This document shows positions 46,690-59,105 of a stretch of DNA of 64,000 bases, piece after piece. The notes beneath the pieces were generated by a model. It saw only the letters and a list, made by a program, of their open reading frames with translations. It searched no databases and was not told the origin of the DNA. Position 1 is the first letter of the stretch. The number at the start of each line of letters is the position of its first letter. The translations under genes were made by a program, and so were the position numbers. This stretch comes from Eremomyces bilateralis CBS 781.70 (taxonomy: Eukaryota; Ascomycota; Dothideomycetes; Eremomycetales; Eremomycetaceae), in NCBI RefSeq assembly GCF_010015585.1, contig NW_022985073.1:428923-492922 (forward strand), read 5' to 3'.

Positions 46690-49600
46690 GGTGAACGGGC
46701 AATGACTGACAAGAAGACGAAAAGAGGTGGAGATCTCAACTGGACTCTAATGTCTAGCCGACTCCGCTCGGACTTATACATCTCAAGGAGGGCTTCTGAC
46801 ATGACGATTTTGCCGATTCGCGAATTTGACTTAATGAAATGCATTCTCTTATGCCCGTCGCCATATATTGGCGGCTCATTGCCGACGACGGCTCCTACAT
46901 TCCGAGCTATATTGATATCACGGCCTCCAAGTAGATGAGATTCATCGGCCAGATGCCAGCGTCCATTTGGGCTCTTCACCAGTCATCATATGTGGTTAGA
47001 GACCTAATCACGAGGTTCAATCTACGTTGTAGGGCATATTTTCGAAAACCTATGATGATACGCCAAAATGATATGATCGCTCGGATGTTAATCTAATGTC
47101 ATCTGTCGGCATCTGGGGATAGAAAGTCGAGGTTAGATTAAGCTCTCCCGCTAGTGGCGGCTCCACCAACGGGGAAGCCTTGACGACGCCTCATCTCTTC
47201 TCACCCAAGACTCCGGACTCCTCTTCCTCTTGATAACCAAATGGCAGTTAGGGCCTTCATTTCGGCAGATCACACGCGCTGCCTTTCTACAGGAAAGAAG
47301 TCTTCGTCTTACTAATGTAAGAATCCATGGATGAGATGTAAGAGATGCTACCCTGGAAGCCTGCACGAGGGGCTGGAACGTTAGGTTTGGTTGAGACGGA
47401 AGTACACGTGCGTACCCAGTATGCTCCTTTCCGATCCAGTACGACCTTCCTCTCCTTCGACTCAGGCCTAGTTGTCTTTGGGTCCGAATTCTATGAGGAG
47501 TTCACCTACACTGACAAGTTCCTCATGGCTGTCAGTTGCTTGCGAAATCGTGTCATCAGTTTCATTCTTTGAATACGTGGAGCAACCACGGATGAAGCAA
47601 AGGATGAATTTCCCTCACCGTCTGATTCCCACACTCTTGTCGTTGGCCAATTTCAGCCTTGTGCAGTGTATGTGCAACCTACTTCGCGGCCCAACACGTC
47701 TGCAGCTGTGTACCTACTTCTCACTACTCTGCGTTTCATCCGTTTGCTAGTCTACACTAGTGGACTCTATGTTACCTACGGAATGCTTTGACTTTCTATC
47801 AACGAACCGCTTAAGCAGTCTTCCCAGCGGTCTGTTCGTCTAGACTAGTGTTCGTGGTCGTGGAATTGGTTATATATATCTTCCGTTTCATCAATTCAGA
47901 GTCGATCACCTTCAACTTTCATATATATCTCCATGTCAACCTTTTCGTTATATATATCCGAATCAGAGAGGGAGCCCTTCCTCTTTTGGCGTCCGTACAC
48001 TCATACCACATTATTCCGACCCATCTCAACCACACAAAGATGGAGCGATTCATATCGTCCGATATACGAAAGCGACATCAAGTTTTGAACTTTGCTACGC
48101 TACCGGAAAGTATATGATCCTTTGATGCCCCTTTCTGACAACGGTTGGGGAACGTGCAAACGCACTGATATATAGCATCGAAGAACTGGATTGAAAGGCT
48201 CGAAGTCGCGAATGTGTATTGGTCGCAGACTCTCGAATCATATATATACACTAGAGAAGGTACCTTGAATGTCAGGGTTTTATATATCGGACTCTGTGAT
48301 GGATCAGAGGTCTATCGACCTGGATGCCTTGTGGCCTTGTGGCCCGTTCGGTTTGCTCTGTAAACACCAGAACAGATAAACGCCTCGCACACCTTAGATA
48401 GATTCCTCCTTCATAGCAACAATTCAATGTTTGCCTCACGATTGGAGATTCCCGACAGGGAGACTCTTACAGACTCTATGGGAGGTGTCTGGGGAAGGAC
48501 ATCCACCTTGACCTACAAGCCATCATAGCACTTCTCACGGACCTCGAGGAAATGTCACTGCTTCCCTCGCATTCGTGCTCTAGCTGAGATGTGAGAATGT
48601 ACGAGTGGAGGTTCGTACGCTGCCATCGGCGATGAGATTGGATAGGTGCGGTGTGCTAACGAATTTCTAGTGGTAGGATACGCGATGACTGTCCCTGCAG
48701 CCGATAAGCGGAGGTGGAGTACCAGAAAGCGCTCCGATTGGCAGAGTGACCCTCTTATTCGTGACTACGATAGGGTTTGGCATGTTCCAGCCGTGTGTTG
48801 TCAAAGGTGGTATCATGATTGTGTCTATATATAATGTGGCGACCTCCTTCCCGGATGTCGGAGGGTCTCGCATGGACGGACTTGCCCGGACGCACTCGCC
48901 TGACTAGACGGGCGGACTGGGCAGTTCATTTGACCATGGCCTAGATGACACTGCCGGAGAACATAGGAAGGAAAGTTATCGGATGGCGGACATGGTTTCT
49001 AAACGAAGGTAACATCCCCTAAGGATAAGCAAGCACTTTTCGTAGCAATCATAACATAATTCGAACCTCAAGGTAGGCCTTTCTCGGCCTATCGTGTCCA
49101 ATCATTCGTTGTGACAAGAGACCATCCATTCTATTGAGACGTACCGCATCTGTCCACACTTCCAAGAGCTCATCCACGTCTTCTTCAGCAGCTCGCCTGA
49201 GATCAATGTCATTGGATGACATAAGCGATTGGATTATGGTATGATAAGGGAGATGCCACCCGCACCAACGACGAATCCCTTTTTGAAGATTAAGAGCGGG
49301 ACTGAGTCAACTAGGGTTATTGCAGGACGTCAACAAGCAGGACAGCGCAGCCATCTCAACTCAATTTATTTGCAAGCTCCTTCAGACTGTCCGCCTAGAT
49401 GCTGGCGCGCACTGAACTACCAACCCACGGGCTGAATCAAAATGCTCAATGTGTCCAACAACACCGATCATGAAACAACGACGAGCATGCTGACTGACTG
49501 CAGCGGTTACTCATAGCGATAGATTTCATCCTATTCTCATTGATACACTATGATAACATTCTTACAATGAGTGCCTGTTCTTTTAAGCGCTTAAAGTCTA

Positions 49601-50291
49601 ACCTCGTCGAGGTCACGAATCCAGCTGTTGTCACCCCCTTATTCGGTTTACTAACTCCTGTTTGGAGCCTCCAGTAGCCGAGCAATCAAGGTCTTATTTC
49701 AACAGTTACCAGCACCCTTATACCATGCTATACTTGGACCTGCTATCGCACCTGCTATTCCGAACACTTGATTCTATTAAAGTTAGAATGGTGACGACGG
49801 TAATAACAGCTCACAAACCCCTTGGTCAAATCCAGCTTCCTTAAAGAACTTCTCATGGCACTTCGTGAGCAGGCATGAAACAACACTGCTGGCTAGCTGG
49901 GAGTGAATATGGGCTCAAACTTCGGGGGCAAGAGGATAGCAGGAAGGCTTGAAAGAGGAACACGGAAGCAAAGGATCCGAGGTTGACGTCGAAACTTCAT
50001 CAGTCAATCGTGATAGACTAGACGTGTGGCAGCGGGCACTAATTCATCTGCTAATATGTATTCTAACTCCAGTCAGGACAAGGGTGCTCCGTTGGTCTGC
50101 GATGTATATAGCGATTAAAAGTTGGATCTTATATCTTCCATACAGATGCTGCTTCACCGTTCGCAGATGTCATTTCTTTCGCTAATTAGATTCCATTGTT
50201 ACAGGCAGCAAAGGCAACCATGCTTTTCCCGACGTCCTACAACCCACTAAATCCCGGCAAACCTCTCACAAAGCAGTCCACAGACGGGTTT
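46690..50291. other. 3.6 kb gene-poor stretch with many TATATA tracts
   Basis: No coding segment is recognised on either strand. Between 47860 and 48300 the string TATATA occurs repeatedly, roughly every 40-80 bp, in otherwise mixed sequence. The rest looks like worn intergenic DNA. Confidence 0.5.
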
Positions 50292-50814
50292 TTATGCCTT
50301 CTCCAAAAGCTTCGCTGCATCCATGTTCAAATTGTACCGACAGAACATACCAACCTTCACTTTCATGCTCGATATATTCTCCTCCGTCTTGTTGTTGATA
50401 GCATGCAGAGTCGAAAGCTTCTTCTGCTCTCCTTCCTCACTCCAGGACTTTCGTAACCGATACTTCTCAGGACTTAGCCACCATTCTTTTCGGGAATCAT
50501 CCATGAACTCCAATGTGAGGAGGATGGCCTCAACTGTGGAGTGTAGTTGAGGTCTTGGTTCGTCTACATGACTATTTTCGGAACTCGCATTCATTTCGTC
50601 GTCCTCAGGATTTGGAACTCCAGTATTCTTGCGAAATCTCCCGTATTCGTCATGTGCCGTCATAATGAGAGGACGAAGTTCGGTGACAAGTGGCTCCAGC
50701 GGCTTTGGCTATGGACAGTTAGCTTTAATTCGAGAGTTCGGAGTCTCTGGAAGGGTAGATCTGTACCCATTTCTGGTTATCAGCAATGGCGCTGAGGCTA
50801 CACAGCTGGCACAT
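50292..50814 (-). CDS. hypothetical small protein, two exons
   Basis: Exon 50292-50708 has a strongly coding composition and joins over a 58 nt intron (donor GTACAG, branch GCTAAC, acceptor TAG at 50709-50711) to 50767-50814, which starts MCQLCSLSAIADNQKW. The 154-residue product is charged, with Trp-rich EWWLSPEKYRLRKSW in the middle and an amphipathic C-terminus. The start may not be the true one, since the frame stays open about 60 bases further upstream. No domain recognised. It stands alone in a gene-poor region and could be a relic or a lineage-specific gene. Confidence 0.45.
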
Positions 50815-52219
50815 GGTGTCGATTGGAATCGCTTCTAGTAAATATCTGAGAATTGGCCACCTGCGTCAGAAGCGTCTTGGATGTCAAGGAAATATCTGAA
50901 AACGCGATGTGTGTCATGGATAAAAGGATAAAATTATCGGTTTCCAAATTCTGGGGACACGCGGACGCATCGATCAAAGTAATAGTATGAAGGTGAAGGG
51001 AAAACCAGCTGAAATTCTATACAGTAGAGGCTCATGTATCTATGACAATGCATTCATGTCGATAAACTTCCCAGCTCTTTCGGTTCCCATAAAACATGTG
51101 CGATGTGTTCAGTCTCCTAGTGTTGATTGCAAACGGTAGGAGAGGACAACGAGATTCATATATAACCAACCTTTTTGATAGTTACGCAAATTAGTTAACT
51201 AGCAGCCAAGCTTTTGTAATAGTTATAGGCATATGGGTTTTCCCGCCAGCGTGCACGGCACCACTCCTTGCACGGTCCACCGCCTCATAAGAGCTCGCGA
51301 TGGGCACTCGGCTTTGAAGCCATTCGCGCCCATACAATATGGAGATTTAGAAAAAATTGTGGTTGTGAGATTCTGAGATACTATAAGCTTATTTAGGGCC
51401 TAAATCGAAGCCCTTAAGATACCGTGGTGGCCGGGAAATGCGGCCTCGCCGCGTCTGAGACTGCTGGTTCACTGATGTCGAGCCAAACACGCAGCATAGA
51501 CTGGACATATTCTGAATCTAGTGTATCCATTCCTGATGATTTCGATGGTTCCAAGCATCTTTGATCGCTAGATGCAAGATCCACGGGAGATGTTAACCTA
51601 TCAATGCACCTATCATATATGACCTTGACCCTCACACTTCCTCGTGAGATGCTCTCCACATCCACCCCCTCCCCAACCGTCGAACCCCCGATGTCGTAAC
51701 AGCAGCTAGCGACCATATCCCATCAAAATCATGGACCCATACCAGTCATTCCACCTCACATAACTTCTTCCATGACAACCCATTTTCGAGCAACGACACC
51801 AGTCCGAAAAGCACGAAAAGACAGCGAACAAAAAAGATGGCGCCGAGCCGAGAGGAGATCTGGAGACAACGTTCCGCCCAACACCGAAGGGATGACAGAA
51901 CGCCGAGAAATTCCGGGGAAGGAAAAGTCCAGAAAACAATCCAGCGGGGATGCGCGGGGAAGGAGGCGGAAACGGCGGCATCGGGGACAGACGAGAAGTA
52001 AATCGGAAAAGGAGAGCAGAAATCCAGATGCGCAGGGCAACTCGGCGCGCAAGAACCACGACAGGAACCCCTTCGGTCGGAAACGAAAGGAAGGCACACC
52101 GGCCGGATTAGAAGCGAAGAAGAAAAAGATCACCGGGTCCGTTCTCCAGCCCAGGGACAAGAATCCACCCACCCCAAACCAGCTCGGTACGCTTCTGCCA
52201 ACCCCGTCCCACCGCTTCC
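50815..52219. other. 1.4 kb without a recognised gene
   Basis: Spacer and 3' flank of the Bem1 gene. The 51772-52227 plus-strand frame is Arg/Lys-rich and probably not coding. Confidence 0.5.
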
Positions 52220-54446
52220 TCATCTAATACTGACACTCAACGTCAACTTTGGACTCCGCTCCAACGCCTCCCGCAGTCCCTCATCTCCCTTAATCACCCG
52301 CATCCGCCCCTCCCCATCGTCGCGATACTCCACCAGCAGGTCTGCCTTCCCGTCCTCATCGCCGGGGAGCTTCTCCAGACTGCGCCGCTCCTTCAGCTTC
52401 CGGTACAGGTCGGCGAACCGGAACCCGGGCGGCATCCGGATCACCACGCAATTCTCTGCGCTGAACCACACCTTGATCTTGACCGCTGCGCCTGTCGCGG
52501 TCGGCCCCGAGGCCCCGCTGTTCGACCCTTGCGTCAGTGACGAGTTGTTGCGGGGCATTGATGACGGCGGCTCGAGTCCGGAGTTGCCTCGGAAGTGGGA
52601 CGGCGGATTACCCCCGGGTGCGCCCCGCTGCTGCTGCTGCTGCTGCTGCTGTTGTTGCTGTTGTTGCTGTTGTTGCTGTTGTTGTTGTTGTTGCTGTTGT
52701 TGTTGTTGCTGTTGTTGTTGTTGCTGTTGTTGTTGTTGCTGTTGTTGTTGTTGCTGCTGCTGTTGTTGCGGTGGCGGCTGGGATGACTGCGCGTATGGGT
52801 TGCCGCCGCCGGCGCTATAGCCATGCGAAGGATCGGCCTCACCGGATAGGCGATAGTTGTCAGCGACTTCTGGGTCGATTTCGTAGTCACCGGGCCGTGG
52901 GGCGAAGAAGCGGCGGACGAGGTAGCCCTGTGTGATGTGAGAGCCGAGCTTGAGGAGGTTTCGGATGTATTCGTCGAGGTTCTGGCGGCGACCGTTGGAG
53001 ATGTTGTCAGTGACGTAGGTGACGGGACCGGGCATGTAGGGGAGGGAGCGCTCGACGCCCTCGACATTGCCGGCCTCGTAGGGGTATTCTTGGATGAGGT
53101 TGATTTGCAGGTCGTAGAAGTCTTGGTACAGTCGGGAGAGCTCCCAGTAACGGCCGTCTTCCATTTTGCATTCGACGATGAACCAGAAGATGTCGTCGGC
53201 GAAGCAGTAGCGAGGGACGGACGCGTTTATGGCTGCCAGCAGTTGTGGCGCGGTTCTGCTGGCGTCGCTGAATCGTGGTTGTGCCTGGAGTCGAGTCAGC
53301 ATACTGTTTGCTCCCAACATCGTCCAATCACTTACCCCATTGCCCCCTGTGGAGTAGCCGTTCGATGAGTATTTCGGATTCTTCGACGATACGCTCATGT
53401 TCTGCATCCCTTGTTGCATGCTCGTCGAGCTGCTCGGAGTCAATTCTTCTCCCAATCGGCCCAACGGAATGCTACCGTTCTTGTAGTCCGCTGCCATCTT
53501 CTTCCACTCCTCGACCTTCGGCACACCTGCTCTTTGCACGGCGGCTCCAGCATCCGGGACCGGTTGACCGGTCGTCATATCGCGAATCTCGACAAACGAC
53601 ACGGGGATCAACCCCGGTCCACCCAGTCTGGTAATCGGCTTCGCGACGAACCACTCGGGATTCGACTGCGCAATCACGATGATGGCCTCGCCCTCCCGCG
53701 CCTCCAATTCATCGGGCCTCTCTGCCTTGAAATCGTACATGACGATGCCATACACCATGTTGCCCGCACCCCTCAGTTTCGACATCCGGACGGCGGCGCG
53801 CGAGTTCTCACCAGCAGCGACGTTCGAGGAAGCGTTTGGGGCGTTCTCGGCATACCCGGAGTCGTGGGAGCTGGAGTTCGGGTCGGAGCCGGTGGAGTCG
53901 CCCGAGTTGCGGACGCGCTTGTCTATGGATTCGAAGTACTTGACGGGCACGAGGCCGCGGGCGCCCACGAGCGGATTGCAGGCTTCGTACCAGTCCTCGT
54001 CGTTTTCGCGGCCGACGACGTGTAGGAAATCGCCTTGGGAGAATTTCAGGTACGTGGTGTCGTTCGGAGGTACGTAGTCGTAGAGCGCTTTGATGACCTG
54101 TCGGGATGAGATGTCAGCATACCGGAGTCAGCAATTGAGATGAGACGGGGTCAAGTGGAGCGTTGCGCCGATTTTGCGTTTGCTTGCTCCGAGCTCCCCC
54201 CCTCGCAACGGGGTTCAACCATGTGAATTCGAGCTCACCTTCTTCGGAGGTAGGATGGCGATGGCGTCTTTCGCCGGAATGGAATTATGATGCGGTTTGG
54301 AGTCGTGTTTATCGCTCTTCAGCGATCGTCGAAACTGCGAAAGGCAGACACGCCCTGTTAGCGTGGAACCCCCGCCTTGTCTGCCGCCGATTGCAGTCCT
54401 GGGCCCGACAAGGACGTCCAACCATGGCGAAACTTACCTTGACCAT
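52220..54446 (-). CDS. Bem1/BemA cell-polarity scaffold (SH3-SH3-PX-PB1)
   Basis: Scaffold that links Cdc42, its exchange factor and PAK kinase at growing tips. Exons 54438-54446 (only nine bases, MVK), 54239-54334, 53336-54097 and 52220-53284 give 643 residues; introns are 103, 141 and 51 nt. The 51 nt intron 53285-53335 is of 3n length without a stop. Domains: N-terminal FRRSLKSDKH segment, SH3 at 36-90 (KALYDYVPPND, DWYEACNP), SH3 at about 146-207 (MYDFKAERPDELEAREGE), PX at about 315-430 (FWFIVECKMEDGRYWELSRLYQDF without a long basic tail), polyGln at 462-508, PB1 at about 565-643. Domain order is exactly that of Bem1. Confidence 0.95.
52628..52768 (-). repeat. 47-codon glutamine repeat in Bem1
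   Basis: 47 consecutive CAG/CAA codons on the minus strand. CAA dominates; a 15-base unit of one CAG and four CAA recurs about four times, so the tract grew as a higher-order repeat. It lies in the linker between PX and PB1. Confidence 0.97.
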
Positions 54447-56807
54447 TGTTCCGGGAATGGGGTATCTGGTAGAAAGAAGGGTCGCTTCTATCTTCGCGAT
54501 GAGAAACCGGCTCCTTCGTCCAGGAGACTACTCGCAGCGTCGATCTGCGTGCGGGCGCGTGTAGGGTTGGCAGATGACTAGGTGGCGGTCGAGTCGAGGT
54601 AGTGGCAGGGCGGATGCGATTGCGCTGAAGAATCTGAAAGGGATTCGCGATTTAGATGGTGAGTATTGGGTGGTGAGATGGAGGAATGGTGGAAATATTC
54701 CAATGCTTGTCGCCCAACCCGTGAACCAGGCAGCTACGCAGCTCCAGACCAGAGCACAAACCGTCTTATTATGGGATTCGGATCTGATGTTAACCTCCCC
54801 AGCACGTTTGTCCACTACCCACTAATAGCGACTTTAGCATCAGTGGCTCAGTCGACCGATTTGTTGGCAGGGCTGGACAGGCGGCTGTGCAGCACCGATT
54901 GACGGCTTCATCCGACTGTCACAAGAGAACAAGGGAATCCCAGTTTCTTCCACAAAGGAATTTCAGAAGGGAGCGCAGGGAAAGGGGGGAATTACGGACG
55001 TATCAAGGATGAAATAATAGCGCAACGCAGCTTTGGTGAGATTTAATCAAAGAGAAGTACAATAAGCAAATCCTACAACAATAGGATGTCCAACCTTGAT
55101 GTGCTCTGTTCCTTGTCACTCGTCACTCGACCCATTGATAATAGACGAACAGAAAATATCAGGAACATGTCGAGAGACGCTCCGCATACATTAATCTCGA
55201 GTGCATGGTCACTGTTATTGTCCTCGACGCTACTCGTATTCGCTGGGACACAATAGCAATGTCGACATATGCACGAGTCGTCTCCCTCACACGAATCACG
55301 ACTGCACTCAACCCTCTCGCTCAGCTACATATGACACAGTAATACCTTGCCAACCGATCACCAGTCTTGCTGCCTGAACCATCCTCGTCCAATGTTCATC
55401 CAGTCTGTACCTCGTCGCAGCCCAGCCAAACGCCGTCTTTGCCCCTCTCGATGCCCTAGCAGCACCACCACCATGGCGCCCACACAGTACTATTAGTAAC
55501 CCCTCCTGCCGGCCCCCCCAAGCGACAGCGGAACTCCACGACGCCCTCCTCCATCGCTGCACGCCGACGACATCTCACATCCGTCTCCAAAATCCCTTGC
55601 GATGACGCTTCCTCGACTCGTCGCCGCTGAGTGTGCCGTGGTGCGACTACCAGCTCCAGAGCGCGTCGGCAGCGAATCACGCCGCGGAGACGTCATGGCG
55701 CCCGATCATTGGTGAGCAAACGGGCTCCGCCAGTCCGCGCGAACTGTGACGGAGCGAGCGACTGGCGGAGATTTTTCCACGCGGGGTCGACGGGCGAAGT
55801 TGGGACCCATGGGATGAGGCCGTGATCCCGAAGGGATGTGTCGCGTATGCGGAAGATATCGTCGACGTCACCTTGGTGCGACGGGTGACTGGACGGAACA
55901 GTAACGGTGCATGAATTTTCCACTATTGAAAATGCTGCGTAATGGTAATGCGAGTTGCACGTGACCGGAGCATGCCAATGCCGAAGCATTTGGCACATTC
56001 TACGGCCGACGCACATGAAGGCGAAAAACAAAGAACCCGTGTCCAGTGGAAAGCAAAATTTCCGTGCCATCAACGCCCAAGGACCCCTTGACGGCCTCAG
56101 CCCTTTGGGACACACCCCTCCCATGTATGACCATGTGATCCGTGGTACGTGAGAAGAAAAACCGAACATTGCCTGCCCACTCCTCCGCCTACAAAAATGA
56201 AGCCCAAGCGAAGTGAAATTCATCACTATGGCCCATCATCATTGTTTTCCGAAACCTACTCCCGAGCGGGCGTCAGGTTCATGCTGGTTCGGGTCCAGAA
56301 CTTGCTATAAGGACTGTCCTGAGGATGACGTATACGTATTAGGGCCATGTTGGGACTCAACAAGTCCACATAGCCCTCGTTGGTATTGCCTTGTGATCCC
56401 AGGCACACCGAGATGAAAATGTATTTCGCACGAGCCGTTCGGACGCATCGAGTGTTTACTGTGTATAGAAAGGAGTGCGTGTGTCGAATGAAACCGTAAC
56501 TGTGCGGGTGTTGTGAGACTTGTAGTGTTAGAGAATCGGTCGGGGACGCTGCAACCGGAGGCAGGGCGTTGAATCGCATTAGCCAACTGTCCATGCCCAA
56601 TTTTCGAGGTCAGTCGAGCGACTTTGGGATGGTGTGACCGTTGCACTGCATAATCAAGGGTGTGTGCCAGGGGAATGAATGCGAGAAAAATAAGAGAAGA
56701 GAAAGGGAAAGAAATCATGAAACGTGTGGTTAGGAGTCGTGGGGAAGGGGTTCGTGCGTGACAAGCGGGACTGATGTCAAACGGCTTGTCACTCGTTCGT
56801 GGTCCAT
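54447..56807. other. 2.4 kb intergenic, one doubtful small frame
   Basis: Upstream region of Bem1 and 3' region of the Thp3-like gene. A minus-strand frame at 56305-56718 begins with a signal-peptide-like segment (MISFPFSSLIFLAFIPLAHT) and could encode a 137-residue secreted protein, but its remainder has no coding support. Nothing else is recognised. Confidence 0.4.
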
Positions 56808-58467
56808 TTATATCTGGCCTTTGATGTCTACTTTGCTGAAGGTTGTCTGGCGAGCCGATTCGAACAGTTTGTACGTGGGTGTGTCAGCTGCGAGCCACAC
56901 GCTGCCGTCCTCTTTTGATTCAAGGAGATCTTGAGCGCCAACGGCAATAAACCAGTCATGGCATTGCTGAACGCTTTCAAAGGCGAGTTCCTCGGCGAGG
57001 AACCTCAGTGATAGAGCTCGTTTGTAACTGATGCATGTTAGTATTTCGTTGGGATAATGGAGAATAAACCTTACCCTCGACCCATCTTAGCAAGAGCAGA
57101 CACACGCTCACGATCGATGAACCTGTCCATGATATATCCACTCATATTTGGTGGATCAATGAACAGTCTGAACAGCTTATGATAATTGCCCAGTGCAATC
57201 GCTGAACGAACATCAAGCGCGTGCTTCACCGACACGTCGTCCTTTTCTGCTGGAGTTAATTCTGCCAATACGTCGTTCAGATCGGTCTTGTTGGCAGTGT
57301 GAATGAAATAGAGAATGCGATACGCGAGAAACTCTGTCGGATGCCCTTGCAATCCCTGCGCATACAGCGCCCGCAATTGCGTCTGGCACTGGTTATACTC
57401 ACCCAAATCCCCCTTTTCCAATGCGATTCGAGCGTGCAGCTCGTACACACTCACGGTGAACTCATTCTTGAGGTGCTGGACGGTGAGATCCTGTCGCATC
57501 GATTTGAACTGATCACAGATGTACGGGTAACTTGCCCCCTCCCGCCATTTTTTTTTCAAGAACTTCAAGCTGTTCTCAAGAACTCGTTGTGGTCGAACCG
57601 CCTCAGGTTTCGGGGCTGATGTTAAGCGGAAGTACTTTTTCTCCAGGTCTTCGTTGGTTCCAATCACGGGGCCAGAGGATGCATCCGGTGCCGGAGTCTC
57701 GCTTCGGGACCTCCAGGGCGGTTGTGATGGTGATGGCGAGTGCAGACCGAACCGTTGTTTCCGGAGTTCCAGGTCGTTCTGATACTTACTGGTGGCTTTA
57801 TTAGTCTCGTCACGTCGTTTCTTGCTTCGCTTCTCGGCGCGGTCCTCAAAGGTAGGGTTGGCATAGGTGACTCGATCTTCCAGAAGGCTGTTCGATTTGC
57901 GCCACGGCGGCTCCTGATCGACTCCTAGTTCCGAAGACTTTCGTTTCTTAGAGGCCGGTACTGTTGCCTGTTCCCGGAAAGTGGATAGCGGGGGCGGTGG
58001 CGTTGGGTAGTACATCGCGTTTGGTTGGTAGGCTGGACCCAAAATGGCTTGTTGACGTTCTTGTTGGATGAAATATTGAGGTATCGGTAGTATACTCCAG
58101 TCAACAGAGTACATAGATTCGTTGCTCATGTATTCTGTGATGATCTGTTTGATTTTGGCTGTGAGTTCGTCGTGCGTGATTCCGTCGTCGTCAGTCGCTG
58201 CGGCAAAACCTCGAGAGACCCATTCGCGAACTTCCTTCGACCAGATGGTTGGACTGGGTTTTGGTACCTGTTGCCGGGGAAATGTGTTAGTGTCGCGCAT
58301 ATCGATTAGATATGATGATGAAAGGAAAGAGGTTCACACGTACGGATGGCTCAGAGCCGGTAAGTGTTCTCCGAGCAGCCACCGCAGTGAATGCGGGAGC
58401 TGTCGTTGCTGAAGTGAATGTTAGCACTATAAACACACTTAAATTACGCGTCAAACTCACAGCTCAT
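56808..58467 (-). CDS. SAC3/GANP-domain protein, Thp3-like
   Basis: Nuclear mRNA-metabolism protein of the Thp3/LENG8 group, which works with Csn12 in transcription elongation and splicing in yeast. Exons 58461-58467 (seven bases), 58344-58408, 57075-58267 and 56808-57027, with introns of 52, 76 and 47 nt, give 494 residues. An ATG at 58300 gives the longest frame but lies in the second intron; the spliced start reads MSSTTAPAFTAVAARR and runs into VPKPSPTIWSKEVREWV. The middle is basic with nuclear-signal clusters (KRSKKRR). The SAC3/GANP region covers about 265-470 (VRPQRVLENSLKFLKKKW, MRQDLTVQHLKNEF, YELHARIALEKGDL). Divergent from vps36. Confidence 0.9.
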
Positions 58468-59105
58468 TGTTACTGATGATACGACGGCACAGATCGGTAA
58501 TACGACTCGGTAAATCGACGGAAAGGGATCGTAGTCGGGGTCGGTGTGAATTACGAGACGATATCACGGCGGACAGATCAGTGTTTCGAACGATACATAC
58601 GAGTGTGTGGAAGAGCGCTTCCTATATATTAGAGATCACGATCTAGGAGTGAGGCAATGATGAACTCAGAGGAGGCAACTCCCAAATTGAAGATGGGACT
58701 GTGTGATGAAATGCGAAGTGGTTGGACGAACGACGATCGGATGTCTCGTCTGGTTCTCAGCGGTCAGCGGCTAAACTCCGGCTATATTCATGCCTCGGGC
58801 TACAAGGCACCAAATTAAGGCCAGACGAGCTATGCCCGCTGCTCAACTTGGTCTTTTGATATGAATCTAGATACCAGCGTTAGTTTAAACTTGAAATTAA
58901 GTTAGTCTTGGCTCCTCGATTAGAAGCATGTGCCATGAATCTATGTGTATTCAATTCTTTGACTCATTTCCTGTGGTCTCATTGAAACCGCTGACTTGTC
59001 ACGTGCTATCCGCCACTCTCTTGTCTTCGCCGAGCCCTGATATCACAAACAACCACTAGAACTTGGGAGCATCGCAGCCTTTCGCCCTAGAGATCTATGG
59101 ACTGA
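58468..59105. promoter_or_regulatory. divergent intergenic region, Thp3-like gene and vps36
   Basis: 638 bp separate the start codons of two divergent genes, so it must hold both promoters. No single element is certain. Confidence 0.4.

Noticed and set aside
51772-52227. Arg/Lys-rich 151-codon plus-strand frame
   Set aside because: No domain, no splice context, and it lies in the 3' flank of Bem1; composition alone explains it.
52473-52820. Plus-strand frame with a long cysteine run
   Set aside because: It is the antisense reading of the Bem1 glutamine repeat.
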